Assembly: GCA_035295985.1 (NCBI GenBank)
Contig: DATHBT010000251.1
Location: 1-36,420, forward strand
Length of the DNA: 36,420 nucleotides
Direction: 5' to 3'
Source of the DNA: JAIVGV01 sp035295985
GTDB taxonomy: Bacteria > Acidobacteriota > Blastocatellia > Pyrinomonadales > Pyrinomonadaceae
The stretch's first letter is position 1. Each line of letters opens with the position of its first letter. Shown here one piece after another: positions 6,177 to 15,541 of the stretch. The notes under the pieces were generated by a model. That model had not been told where the DNA came from. It ran no database searches and saw only the letters and a list, made by a program, of their open reading frames with translations. A program made the position numbers and the translations under genes.

Positions 6177-7505
6177 ATGAATATGCCCGCGCTGTTTGCG
6201 CCGCCGGAACTCGTCAACGAACTGCTGCTGAAACTCGATCTCGGCCAGCAGACGATCAACCACGTCGTCTGGCCGTTCTTGCAGATCGGCGCGGTCGTGA
6301 CGGCCGTCGCCGTGTGGGCGGCCTACGCGACCTACTTGGAAAGAAAGATTTCGGCGTTCATGCAGGCGCGGCTGGGGCCGATGCGCGTCGGGCCGTGGGG
6401 GCTTTTGCAGCCCATCGCGGACGCGGTGAAGCTCTTAACCAAAGAGGACATCCGGCCCGACAAGGCCGACACCTACATCTTCTTCTTCGCGCCGTTCATC
6501 TCCGTGGCCGCGGCCTTCGTCGTTTTCGCCGTCGTCCCGTTCGGGCCGGACTGGGGCGTGATCACGGACATCAACATCGGCTTGCTCTTCGTCCTCTCGG
6601 TCTCCTCCATCAGCGTGCTCGCGCTCATCCTCGCCGGCTGGTCTTCGAACTCTAAGTACGCGCTGCTCGGCGGCCTGCGCTCGGCGGCGCAGATGGTCTC
6701 CTACGAGGTGGCGATGGGCCTCGCGCTCATCGGCGCTCTGATCTTCGCGCGCACGCTCTCCCTGTCCGGCATCGTCTCGGCGCAGGCGGGCGATTCCGTC
6801 TGGTTCCTGCTCTACCAGCCGCTCGGCTTCGTCATCTTCCTGATCAGCGGCATCGCGGAGAACAACCGCGCGCCGTTCGATCTGCCCGAGGCCGAGTCGG
6901 AATTGGTCGCCGGCTTCCACACGGAATATTCGGGGATGCGCTGGTCGCTCTTCTTCATGGCCGAGTACGCGGCGATGGTCGTCGTCGCGGCCATCGCCAC
7001 GGCCGTCTATCTCGGCGGCTGGTATTTCCCCGGAATCTATGCGCTGACTGAGGCGCGCGGGCATCACGCGCTCTACGTCATCCTGAGCCTCGCCGTCTTC
7101 GTGACGAAGATGGCCGTGCTGCTCTACCTCTACTTCTGGTTCCGCTGGACGTTCCCGCGCTACCGCTACGACCAGTTGATGAGTTTAGGCTGGAAGTGGA
7201 TGATCCCGGCGTCGCTCCTGAACATCGTGCTGACGGCCGTCGCCGTCTTCGTCGTGCAGGCCCTGGACGGCTGGCGCGGCATGAACACCGTCGAGTCGCT
7301 AAGCGGCGGCCTGAACCTGTCGGCGGCGGGCAAGGCCATCATGATCGCTTTCGGCCTCCTCGGCGTCTTCGTCGCGCTCGGAGTGCTCTCGGCGATCAAC
7401 TGGCGCTCTCGCGACTTCAATCTGAAGAAGCAGCGCCGCCAGATCAGACTCGTCAGCCCGCCGAAGGGCGCGCCCGCCGTGCGCCCGGCGGCTGAAACGC
7501 CGTGA
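6177..7505 (+). CDS. nuoH: NADH-quinone oxidoreductase subunit H
   Basis: A 442-aa polytopic membrane protein (about eight or nine helices). Family signatures include ERKISAFMQARLGPMRVGPW (about 57-76), LLQPIADAVKLLTKED, and the loop ENNRAPFDLPEAESELVAGF, whose acidic residues line the quinone access path (E-channel) at the junction with the peripheral arm. Length is greater than E. coli NuoH (325 aa), mainly through an added C-terminal part (about 360-442), which has one more helix and a basic tail. It is followed directly by a heptamer element and nuoI. Confidence 0.97.
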   Translation: MNMPALFAPPELVNELLLKLDLGQQTINHVVWPFLQIGAVVTAVAVWAAYATYLERKISAFMQARLGPMRVGPWGLLQPIADAVKLLTKEDIRPDKADTYIFFFAPFISVAAAFVVFAVVPFGPDWGVITDINIGLLFVLSVSSISVLALILAGWSSNSKYALLGGLRSAAQMVSYEVAMGLALIGALIFARTLSLSGIVSAQAGDSVWFLLYQPLGFVIFLISGIAENNRAPFDLPEAESELVAGFHTEYSGMRWSLFFMAEYAAMVVVAAIATAVYLGGWYFPGIYALTEARGHHALYVILSLAVFVTKMAVLLYLYFWFRWTFPRYRYDQLMSLGWKWMIPASLLNIVLTAVAVFVVQALDGWRGMNTVESLSGGLNLSAAGKAIMIAFGLLGVFVALGVLSAINWRSRDFNLKKQRRQIRLVSPPKGAPAVRPAAETP

Positions 7506-7587
7506 ACCGTAAACCGTGACAGGTGACAAGCAAAGCCGCCGAAGGTCTTGCCTGTCACCTGTCACCTGTCACCTGTCACCTGTCACG
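7503..7587. repeat. Heptamer inverted-repeat element E (nuoH/nuoI gap), GTGACAG type
   Basis: The left arm (7503-7531) includes the nuoH TGA stop and combines two heptamers (cgtaaac then gtgacag). The right arm (7551-7587) is five tidy copies of cctgtca. The spacer is about 20 bp, and its ends (caag...cttg) can extend the stem. The right arm stops 9 nt before the nuoI ATG, leaving room for a GAGG ribosome-binding site. Confidence 0.93.
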
Positions 7588-7596
7588 AGGTTTGTT

Positions 7597-8130
7597 ATGC
7601 CCGCTGTTCCAGTGCCGAAGCCGACGTTGAGGGAGAAGCTGAAGAGGTTCTTCTTCGGCGACCTGATCGAGGGGATGAAACTCACCCTCAAATTCAACAT
7701 CGGCGCGATCACCGACAAGAACTCCGTCTCCGGCTACGGCATCTACACGGAGCAGTACCCGAAGGTGCGGCCGGAGGTCGCGCCGCGCTTCCACGGCGCG
7801 CCGCGGCTGAACATGGACCCGGAGACCTACGAGACGCTGTGCATCGCCTGCAACCTCTGCGCGCTCGCGTGCCCCGAAGACTGCATCGACGTGATCCCGA
7901 TGGACATCGAGATCACGGTCGCCGGCAAGCCGCGCAAGAAGAAGGTCCTCGACGAGTTCATCTTCGACACCTCGCGCTGCATGTTCTGCGCGCTCTGCCA
8001 GGAGGCGTGCCCGACCAACTGCCTTGAGCTGACGCAGGACTTCGAGCTAGCCACCTACTCGCGCGCCGGCTTCGTCTGGAACCGCCAGATGCTCGAACAG
8101 GGGCGAGAGACGGTCAAATATACGGAATAG
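7597..8130 (+). CDS. nuoI: NADH-quinone oxidoreductase subunit I (two [4Fe-4S] clusters)
   Basis: A 177-aa protein with two ferredoxin motifs: C82-x2-C85-x2-C88-x3-C92-P and C128-x2-C131-x2-C134-x3-C138-P. These hold clusters N6a and N6b, which pass electrons towards N2 in NuoB. The N-terminal helix (about 11-35) lies on the membrane surface. The ATG at 7597 follows GAGG by about 6 nt. An in-frame GTG at 7516 lies in the heptamer element and is rejected. The TAG stop opens the next heptamer element. Confidence 0.97.
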   Translation: MPAVPVPKPTLREKLKRFFFGDLIEGMKLTLKFNIGAITDKNSVSGYGIYTEQYPKVRPEVAPRFHGAPRLNMDPETYETLCIACNLCALACPEDCIDVIPMDIEITVAGKPRKKKVLDEFIFDTSRCMFCALCQEACPTNCLELTQDFELATYSRAGFVWNRQMLEQGRETVKYTE

Positions 8131-8230
8131 CCGTTAGCGATTAGCTGTTAGCTGTTAGCCAGAAGAAAGAATTTCTTGTTTGGCTAACAGCTAAAGGCTA
8201 ACAGCTAAGAGCTAATCATCACTCATCACT
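8128..8230. repeat. Heptamer inverted-repeat element F (nuoI/nuoJ gap), composite
   Basis: The left arm (8128-8160) begins with the nuoI TAG stop and is tagctgt type. The right side (8181-8230) has gctaaca units followed by a second family, atcactc (8215-8230), which has no partner in the left arm. The spacer is about 20 bp. The second family ends exactly at the nuoJ ATG. The same right-side order, TAGC type then ATCACTC type, occurs before waaA at 26451-26520 (read on the minus strand). Confidence 0.92.
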
Positions 8231-8911
8231 ATGACTTTTAGCGGCTGGGAAGCGGTCTTCTTCTGGGTCTTCGCGATCGCGGCGCTGGTGGCGGCGCTGC
8301 TGACCATCCTCGCCCAGAACGCGGTGCACTCGGCGCTGTTCCTGATCTCGACGCTCGTCGCGGTCGCGGCGCTCTACGTCCTGCTCGGCGCGGAGTTCAT
8401 CGCGGGCGTGCAGATTCTCGTCTACGTCGGCGGCGTGATGGTGCTGTTTTTGTTCGTCATCATGCTCGTCAACGTCTCGGCCGAGGAGCGCGGGCGGGAG
8501 CGTCTGTTCAACCGCACGCCGCAGGTGGCGGCGGCCTTCGCCGTCCTGCTGCTGCTGGCCGTCGGCCTCATCCGCGCGACGAGCGAGGGCTACCGCGGGC
8601 TGTCCGAGCGCGACCGGCCGCCCGCGGGCCGCTCCGCGGCGAGACAGGCCGAACTGCCGACGGCCGCGACGGGCGTCGCGCGCCTGTCGCGCGAGACCGA
8701 GCGCGTCGGGGCGAGCCTCTACCGCTACGCCGCGCTGCCGTTCGAGATCGCCTCCGTGCTGCTGCTCGTCGCCATCGTCGGCTCGGTGCTCCTCGCCCGC
8801 ACGACCAAGCAGGAAATGGCGGCCGACGATGTCGATCCCGGACTGCTGCCCGAACTCGTCAAGACCGAGCCTGACCTCGCGGCCGAGGGGAGCGGACTCA
8901 CCGCCAAATGA
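8231..8911 (+). CDS. nuoJ: NADH-quinone oxidoreductase subunit J
   Basis: A 226-aa membrane protein with the NuoJ core: AQNAVHSALFLI, then EFIAGVQILVYVGGVMVLFLF (about 55-75), the region containing the pi-bulge helix that transmits conformational change in the membrane arm. A hydrophilic loop of about 55 residues (about 115-170) precedes the last helix near 172-195, and a polar C-terminal tail follows. The ATG directly follows the heptamer element with no Shine-Dalgarno (upstream bases catcactcatcact). Confidence 0.95.
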   Translation: MTFSGWEAVFFWVFAIAALVAALLTILAQNAVHSALFLISTLVAVAALYVLLGAEFIAGVQILVYVGGVMVLFLFVIMLVNVSAEERGRERLFNRTPQVAAAFAVLLLLAVGLIRATSEGYRGLSERDRPPAGRSAARQAELPTAATGVARLSRETERVGASLYRYAALPFEIASVLLLVAIVGSVLLARTTKQEMAADDVDPGLLPELVKTEPDLAAEGSGLTAK

Positions 8912-8917
8912 CTCGCC

Positions 8918-8960
8918 GGCTCATTACAGTCATTTCGCCAGTCGATGACCGAATGAGCCG
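8918..8960. repeat. Inverted repeat in the nuoJ/nuoK gap
   Basis: A perfect 9-bp inverted repeat (8918-8926 cggctcatt with 8952-8960 aatgagccg) fills most of the gap between nuoJ and nuoK. It is not clearly heptameric and has a shorter stem than the other gap elements, but its placement between stop and start is the same. Confidence 0.6.
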
Positions 8961-8975
8961 TTGGATAACGAATCG

Positions 8976-9377
8976 ATGGATCAACTACTCTTCGCGCTGT
9001 TGCAGGGGGCCGCGCCGCCGGGCGGCCGGATGACGCAAATCTGGCAGGGCGTGTTGCAGCCGGACTTGTCGAAGTTCCTCGTCGTCGGCGCGCTGCTCTT
9101 CGTCGTCGGCGTGGCGGGCGTGCTCGTGCGGCGCAACATCATCGTCATCTTCATGTCGGTGGAGCTGATCCTGAACGCGGCTAACCTGAACTTCATCGCC
9201 TTCGCGCGCCACTTGCAGGAGGCGGGGAGCGTCAACGCCGTCGCCGGCCAGGTGTTTACGGTCTTCATCATCGTCGTCGCGGCGGCTGAGGCGGCCATCG
9301 GCCTCGGCATCGTCATCGCGCTTTACCGCAACCGCGAGACGATCTTTCTCGATAAGATCGATCTGTTGAAGTGGTGA
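8976..9377 (+). CDS. nuoK: NADH-quinone oxidoreductase subunit K
   Basis: 133 aa from the ATG at 8976. The three-helix NuoK core begins near FLVVGALLFVVGVAGVLVRRN and includes MSVELILNAANLNFIAF, whose Glu is one of the conserved proton-path acids, and the second acid in VVAAAEAAIGLGIVIAL. Family length is about 100 aa. The start is uncertain: ATG 9030 would give a length of 115 aa closer to the family, and a TTG at 8961 is also in frame. None has a clear Shine-Dalgarno. Confidence 0.93.
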   Translation: MDQLLFALLQGAAPPGGRMTQIWQGVLQPDLSKFLVVGALLFVVGVAGVLVRRNIIVIFMSVELILNAANLNFIAFARHLQEAGSVNAVAGQVFTVFIIVVAAAEAAIGLGIVIALYRNRETIFLDKIDLLKW

Positions 9378-9379
9378 AA

Positions 9380-9500
9380 AGCTGTCCGTTGTCCGTGGTC
9401 GGTTGTCCGTTGCCCGCGCCCACGAACGGGCCTTTTAAGATGAGGGTTCAAGCCGGATAACCACAAAACAACTGACCACGGACAACGGACGACTGACAGC
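9380..9500. repeat. Heptamer inverted-repeat element G (nuoK/nuoL gap), GTCCGTT type
   Basis: The left arm (9380-9416) has gtccgtt, gtccgtg, gtcggtt, gtccgtt units. The right arm (9469-9500) has caactga, ccacgga, caacgga, cgactga units. The spacer is 52 bp. It starts 2 nt after the nuoK stop and ends 4 nt before the nuoL ATG. Same family as element B. Confidence 0.93.
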
Positions 9501-9504
9501 CTCT

Positions 9505-12081
9505 ATGCTTAAGCTAATCTGGCTCATCCCGCTCCTGCCGCTCGCGGGCGCGGCCGTCAACGGGTTGTTAGGGCGTCGCTTCCGCTTCTCCGAAAGGCTG
9601 GTCGGGGCGGTTGCGGTCGGGGCGTGCGCGTTGTCGTTTCTGATCGGCGTCGGGGCCGTGTACGAGTACGGCTTCGGCGGCCACGCGCGCTGGCCCGCGC
9701 CGTATGTCACGAGCGAGGGGGGCGGCTTCCCCTACAGTTACCGCTGGATTCCGGGCGGCGCGGTCGAACTCACGCAGGGGCACGACGAGCGCGCCCGCGG
9801 GCGTGTTAACGTCACGCCCGGCCTCGCCGTCGGCCCCGCGGGCGAGACGATAAGTCCCGCCGGGCGCGGCGTCGGCGCGCTGCTCGACGTTGAGTGGAGC
9901 TATCAACTCGACGCGCTCTCGGCGATCTTTATTCTGATCATCACGGGAGTCGGCCTCTGCATCCACGTCTTCGCCACAGGCTACATGCACGGCGACCCCG
10001 GCTTCTACCGCTTCTTCGCCTACCTCGGCCTCTTCATGTTCATGATGCTCGTCCTCGTGATGGGGTCGAACTTCCTGATGATGTTCGTCGGCTGGGAGGG
10101 GGTGGGCCTGTGCTCGTACCTTTTGATCGGCTACTACTTTGATCGGAAGGAGGCGGGCGACGCTTCGCGCAAGGCTTTCATCACGAACCGCATCGGCGAC
10201 TTCGGCTTCGCGCTCGCTATCTTCGGCATCATCGCCACCTTCGGCTCGGCGCAGTACACGGAAGTGTTCGAGGCCGCGAGGACATTCCCGGTCGAAGTGA
10301 TCGGCACGTTCGGGCTGATGTCGTGGCTCGCGCTCGGCCTCTTCGTCGGCGCGTGCGGCAAGAGCGCGCAGATACCGCTCTTCGTCTGGCTGCCCGACGC
10401 GATGGCCGGCCCGACGCCCGTCTCCGCGCTCATCCACGCCGCGACGATGGTGACGGCGGGCCTCTACATGGTCACGCGCACGAACGTCATCTTCCAGCAC
10501 TCGCAGACGATGATGACGGTCGTCGCCGTCGTCGGCGTGCTGACCGCGCTGTTCGCCGCGACCATCGGCATTACGCAGAACGACATCAAGAAGGTGCTGG
10601 CCTACTCGACCGTCTCGCAGCTCGGCTTCATGTTCCTCGCCTGCGGCGTCGGCGCGTTCGCCATCGGCATCTTCCACGTGATGACGCACGCCTTCTTCAA
10701 GGCGCTCATGTTCCTCGGCGCTGGATCAGTCATCCACGGCATGCACCACGAGCAGGACATGCGCCGGATGGGCGGCCTGCGGAAGTACATGCCGAAGACG
10801 TACTGGACGTTCTTCGCGGGCTGGCTCGCGATCTGCGGCATCATCCCGTTCTCGGGGTTCTGGTCGAAGGACGAAATTTTGTGGAGCGCGGCCTCGACCA
10901 CGGTCGTGCCCGGCGGCTGGTTCCTCTGGCTGCTCGCCACCGTCGCCGCCACCTGCACGGCCTTCTACATGACGCGCCTGATGGCCTTGACCTTCTGGGG
11001 CCGCGAGAGATTCCTGGACGTGCCAGCGGGCGGTCAGGCGGACGAGGCGCACGCGCACGGCTACGACGAGCACGGCAAACCGCACGACGCGCGGATCGAG
11101 GCGGCGGGCGACCGGCCGCGCCACGAGCCGGGCGAGTTCGTCGGGGAGCCGCACGCCGCCGCGCCGCACACGCACCAGACCGCCACGGGCGCGCACGTCG
11201 TTCACGACGAGCCGCACGGCCACCACGCGCACATCCCGCACGAGTCGCCCGCCTCGATGTGGGTTCCGCTCGCGGTGCTCGCCGTACTCGCCGTCATCGG
11301 CGGCTTCGTCGGCATCAGCCCGGCGTTCACGGGCGGCGCACACGTCGGCGGGCGACTCAACATCGTTAACTGGCTCGAACCCGTGATGTGGAACCCCGCG
11401 ACCGGCGACTTCAACCGGCCGCACGGCGCGGGCGGCGGGCACGCGAGCGCAGGTGAGGGGATCGCTCCGCCGAACCTGATCGCCTCGGCCTCGCCCGACT
11501 CCGCCGGACAGGCCGCCGGCAAGCTGACCGGCGCGACGCAGCCCGCCCACGGCCCTTACGGCGACGCCGGCTTCAACCTCGCGCACGCGGTCGAGGAGAT
11601 CTTCCAAAGCCACACGGCGGCCGAGTGGTTCTTCATCGTCGTCTCGCTCCTGGTCGCGGGCCTCGGCATCTTCCTCGGCTGGCTCTTCTACGTGAAGAGG
11701 CCGCATCTGCCCGCGGTTTGGGCCGCTAGATTGGGCGGCCTCTACCGCGCGAGCTTCAACAGGTACTGGGTGGACGAACTCTACGGGCTGCTCTTCACGC
11801 GCCGCACGATGGACGCCGCGCGCGGCATCTACGCCGTTGACTCGAAGGGGATCGACGGCGCGGTCAACGGCACGGCCTGGCTCACCCGCCGGCTCTCGAA
11901 CTACACCGGCCTCTTCGACTTCAAGGTGGTGGACGGCATCGTCAACGGCGTCGCCTACTTCATCCGCGGCCTCATGTCGCGGCTGCTGCGCGCCGCCCAG
12001 ACAGGCGTCGCCGCCAACTACGCGCTCGTGATGATCTTCGGCCTCGTCCTCGCCGTCACCGTGTACGTCTTCTGGCGGTGA
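9505..12081 (+). CDS. nuoL: NADH-quinone oxidoreductase subunit L, enlarged, with His-rich loop
   Basis: An 858-aa antiporter-like proton-pumping subunit of the complex I membrane arm (E. coli NuoL is 613). Visible landmarks are FVGWEGVGLCSYLLIGYYF (near 193-211, conserved Glu), ACGKSAQIPLFVWLPDAMAGP (near 283, conserved Lys) and SALIHAATMVTAGLYM. Two enlargements are seen: an extra hydrophilic loop at about 67-130, and a long insertion at about 510-700 that starts with a His/Asp/Glu-rich segment (about 513-580, many HxH and HGH) and includes one hydrophobic segment. The C-terminal part (about 700-858) covers the traverse helix region. nuoM follows after 13 bp. Confidence 0.96.
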   Translation: MLKLIWLIPLLPLAGAAVNGLLGRRFRFSERLVGAVAVGACALSFLIGVGAVYEYGFGGHARWPAPYVTSEGGGFPYSYRWIPGGAVELTQGHDERARGRVNVTPGLAVGPAGETISPAGRGVGALLDVEWSYQLDALSAIFILIITGVGLCIHVFATGYMHGDPGFYRFFAYLGLFMFMMLVLVMGSNFLMMFVGWEGVGLCSYLLIGYYFDRKEAGDASRKAFITNRIGDFGFALAIFGIIATFGSAQYTEVFEAARTFPVEVIGTFGLMSWLALGLFVGACGKSAQIPLFVWLPDAMAGPTPVSALIHAATMVTAGLYMVTRTNVIFQHSQTMMTVVAVVGVLTALFAATIGITQNDIKKVLAYSTVSQLGFMFLACGVGAFAIGIFHVMTHAFFKALMFLGAGSVIHGMHHEQDMRRMGGLRKYMPKTYWTFFAGWLAICGIIPFSGFWSKDEILWSAASTTVVPGGWFLWLLATVAATCTAFYMTRLMALTFWGRERFLDVPAGGQADEAHAHGYDEHGKPHDARIEAAGDRPRHEPGEFVGEPHAAAPHTHQTATGAHVVHDEPHGHHAHIPHESPASMWVPLAVLAVLAVIGGFVGISPAFTGGAHVGGRLNIVNWLEPVMWNPATGDFNRPHGAGGGHASAGEGIAPPNLIASASPDSAGQAAGKLTGATQPAHGPYGDAGFNLAHAVEEIFQSHTAAEWFFIVVSLLVAGLGIFLGWLFYVKRPHLPAVWAARLGGLYRASFNRYWVDELYGLLFTRRTMDAARGIYAVDSKGIDGAVNGTAWLTRRLSNYTGLFDFKVVDGIVNGVAYFIRGLMSRLLRAAQTGVAANYALVMIFGLVLAVTVYVFWR

Positions 12082-12094
12082 GAAAAGTAAACTG

Positions 12095-13783
12095 ATGAAA
12101 ATCCCGTACCTCCTCTCCCTTGTCACGTGGCTGCCGGCCGTCGGCGCGATCATCATCCTCGCCGTCTTCCGCAAAGGTCAGCCGCGCGCCGTCAAGCAGT
12201 TCGCGACCGCGTGGTTCCTCCTCGTCTTCCTGGTTTCGCTCGCGCTCCTGGGTTACGACCGCGGGGTGGGCGGGATGCAGTTCCTCGAAGACTTCGAGTG
12301 GATACCGCTCATCGGCGCGCGCTACCAGATGGGCGCGGACGGCGTGGCCGTGCTGCTGATCGTGCTGACGACCCTGCTCGGCTGGATCGCGTCGCTCTCC
12401 TCCTGGGAGTACATCGGGAAGCGCGAGAAGGAATACTACGTGCTGCTCCTGCTGTTGCAGGCGGCCGTGGTCGGCGTTTTCGCCTCGATGGATCTGTTCC
12501 TGTTCTACCTCTTCTTCGAGGTCTCGCTCGTGCCGATGTACTTCCTCATCGGCATCTGGGGCGGCGAGCGCAGGCTCTACGCCGCGATCAAATTCTTCCT
12601 CTACACCCTGGTCGGCTCGGTCGTGATGCTGCTCGGCGTCCTGAAGATTTACTTCCTGACGCAGGACGCGGCGCTGACGGGGCAGATCACGCAGGCGACC
12701 ACGGCCGCGCTCGCCGGCAACGACGCCGCGGCCCGGCTCGTCGCCGACACGGCCGCCGCCGCGCGCGCCAACGGCACCGGCACGTTCAACATCATCTTCC
12801 TGCAATCGCTCGGCTCGGTGCTGCCGATGGGCACCATGCAGGTGCTGCTCTTCTTCGCCTTCGCCCTCGGCTTCGCGATCAAAGTCCCGATGTGGCCGTT
12901 CCACACGTGGCTGCCGGACGCGCACGTCGAAGCGCCGACCGCAGGCTCCGTCATCCTCGCCGGCATCCTGCTGAAATTAGGAACCTACGGCTTCTTCCGC
13001 TTCAACCTGCCGATGTTCCCGGCGGCCTCGAAGGACTTGAGCTACTTCGGCTCCTTCGGCGTGCGCCACGTGATGGTGACGCTGGCGATCATCGGCATCA
13101 TCTACGGCGCGCTCGCCGCGATGTACTTCGTCGTCAAGCGCGACGGCGACGTTAAAAAACTGGTCGCCTACTCGTCCGTCTCCTCGATGGGCATCGTCAT
13201 GCTGGGCCTGTTCGCGCTCAACCCGAACGGCCTGAACGGCGCGGTGCTCCACATGATCAACCACGGGATTTATTCGGGCGCGCTCTTCCTCCTGGTCGGC
13301 ATCATCTACGAGCGGCGGCACACGCGGAACGTCGCCGAGTTCGGCGGACTCTCGCACGTGATGCCGGGCTACGCCGCCGTCTTCCTCGCGATGGTGATGA
13401 CGGCCATCGGGCTGCCGCTTTTGTGCGTCTTCATCTCGGAATTTCTGGCGATGCGGGGCGCGTTCGAGGCGCAGCCGTGGTGGGCCGCGTGGGCCGCGCT
13501 CGGCATCATCCTCAACGCCGGCTACATGCTCTGGCTCTACCAGCGGATGTTCTTCGGCACGCTCGACAACCCGAAGAACGAGAAGCTGACGGACATGACC
13601 GGCCGCGAGTGGGCCTACATGATCCCGCTCGTCGTCCTCTCGCTCTGGATCGGCGTCTACCCGAAGCCCTTCCTCGAATTCATCCGGCGGCCCGTCAACG
13701 CCGTCGTCCGGCAGGTCAGGCCCAACTACCCGATTCCCGGAATGCCGACGACGCAGCCGACGACAGCCAAGGCGGAAAGATAG
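12095..13783 (+). CDS. nuoM: NADH-quinone oxidoreductase subunit M
   Basis: A 562-aa antiporter-like subunit. LFLFYLFFEVSLVPMYFLIG carries the conserved TM5 Glu (about E142), and FAIKVPMWPFHTWLPDAHVE carries the conserved TM7 Lys (about K263). A hydrophilic Ala-rich insert (about 190-230) sits before TM7. GAGAAAAG lies upstream of the ATG. It is one of three pumping modules (L, M, N). The C-terminal tail is Thr/Pro-rich. A heptamer element starts just after the TAG stop. Confidence 0.97.
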   Translation: MKIPYLLSLVTWLPAVGAIIILAVFRKGQPRAVKQFATAWFLLVFLVSLALLGYDRGVGGMQFLEDFEWIPLIGARYQMGADGVAVLLIVLTTLLGWIASLSSWEYIGKREKEYYVLLLLLQAAVVGVFASMDLFLFYLFFEVSLVPMYFLIGIWGGERRLYAAIKFFLYTLVGSVVMLLGVLKIYFLTQDAALTGQITQATTAALAGNDAAARLVADTAAAARANGTGTFNIIFLQSLGSVLPMGTMQVLLFFAFALGFAIKVPMWPFHTWLPDAHVEAPTAGSVILAGILLKLGTYGFFRFNLPMFPAASKDLSYFGSFGVRHVMVTLAIIGIIYGALAAMYFVVKRDGDVKKLVAYSSVSSMGIVMLGLFALNPNGLNGAVLHMINHGIYSGALFLLVGIIYERRHTRNVAEFGGLSHVMPGYAAVFLAMVMTAIGLPLLCVFISEFLAMRGAFEAQPWWAAWAALGIILNAGYMLWLYQRMFFGTLDNPKNEKLTDMTGREWAYMIPLVVLSLWIGVYPKPFLEFIRRPVNAVVRQVRPNYPIPGMPTTQPTTAKAER

Positions 13784-13862
13784 AGATCAGAGGTTAGAGG
13801 CCGGAGGTCAGTAAGAACTGATTTCTCCGTCTCTAACCCCTAACCTCAAACCTCTAACCTCT
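13784..13862. repeat. Heptamer inverted-repeat element H (nuoM/nuoN gap), GGTTAGA type
   Basis: The left arm (13784-13813) has gatcaga, ggttaga, ggccgga and ggtcagt units. The right arm (13831-13862) has ctctaac, ccctaac, ctcaaac, ctctaac units and ends directly at the nuoN ATG. The outer 12 bp (agaggttagagg) pair perfectly. The spacer is about 17 bp. Confidence 0.92.
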
Positions 13863-15437
<1,575 letters not shown>

Positions 15438-15496
15438 GCGGGCCGGCTAGACCGCAAGAGACTAACGGGCGGACACGAAGTGTTAGACAATGCGCG

Positions 15497-15540
15497 CGAG
15501 GCGGCGGGACTAAAGGCTCGTCCCGCCGCCTCGAATTTTA
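15497..15540 (+). terminator. Hairpin after nuoN, directly before the glycosyltransferase
   Basis: A perfect 14-bp inverted repeat (15497-15510 cgaggcggcgggac with 15520-15533) with a 9-nt loop is followed by aatttta. This fits an intrinsic terminator of the nuo operon, though the T-run is short. The next ATG is only 8 nt after the stem, so the structure may instead attenuate transcription into, or block translation of, the downstream gene. Confidence 0.7.
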
Positions 15541-15541
15541 A

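Noticed and set aside
7503..7587. CRISPR array suspected from regular tandem repeats
   Set aside because: Units are 7 bp and contiguous, arranged as inverted arms with no unique spacers between units and no cas genes.
10726..12174. Long minus-strand open frame opposite nuoL
   Set aside because: Low-complexity Arg/Asp/His composition mirrors the nuoL codons; no start context or motif.
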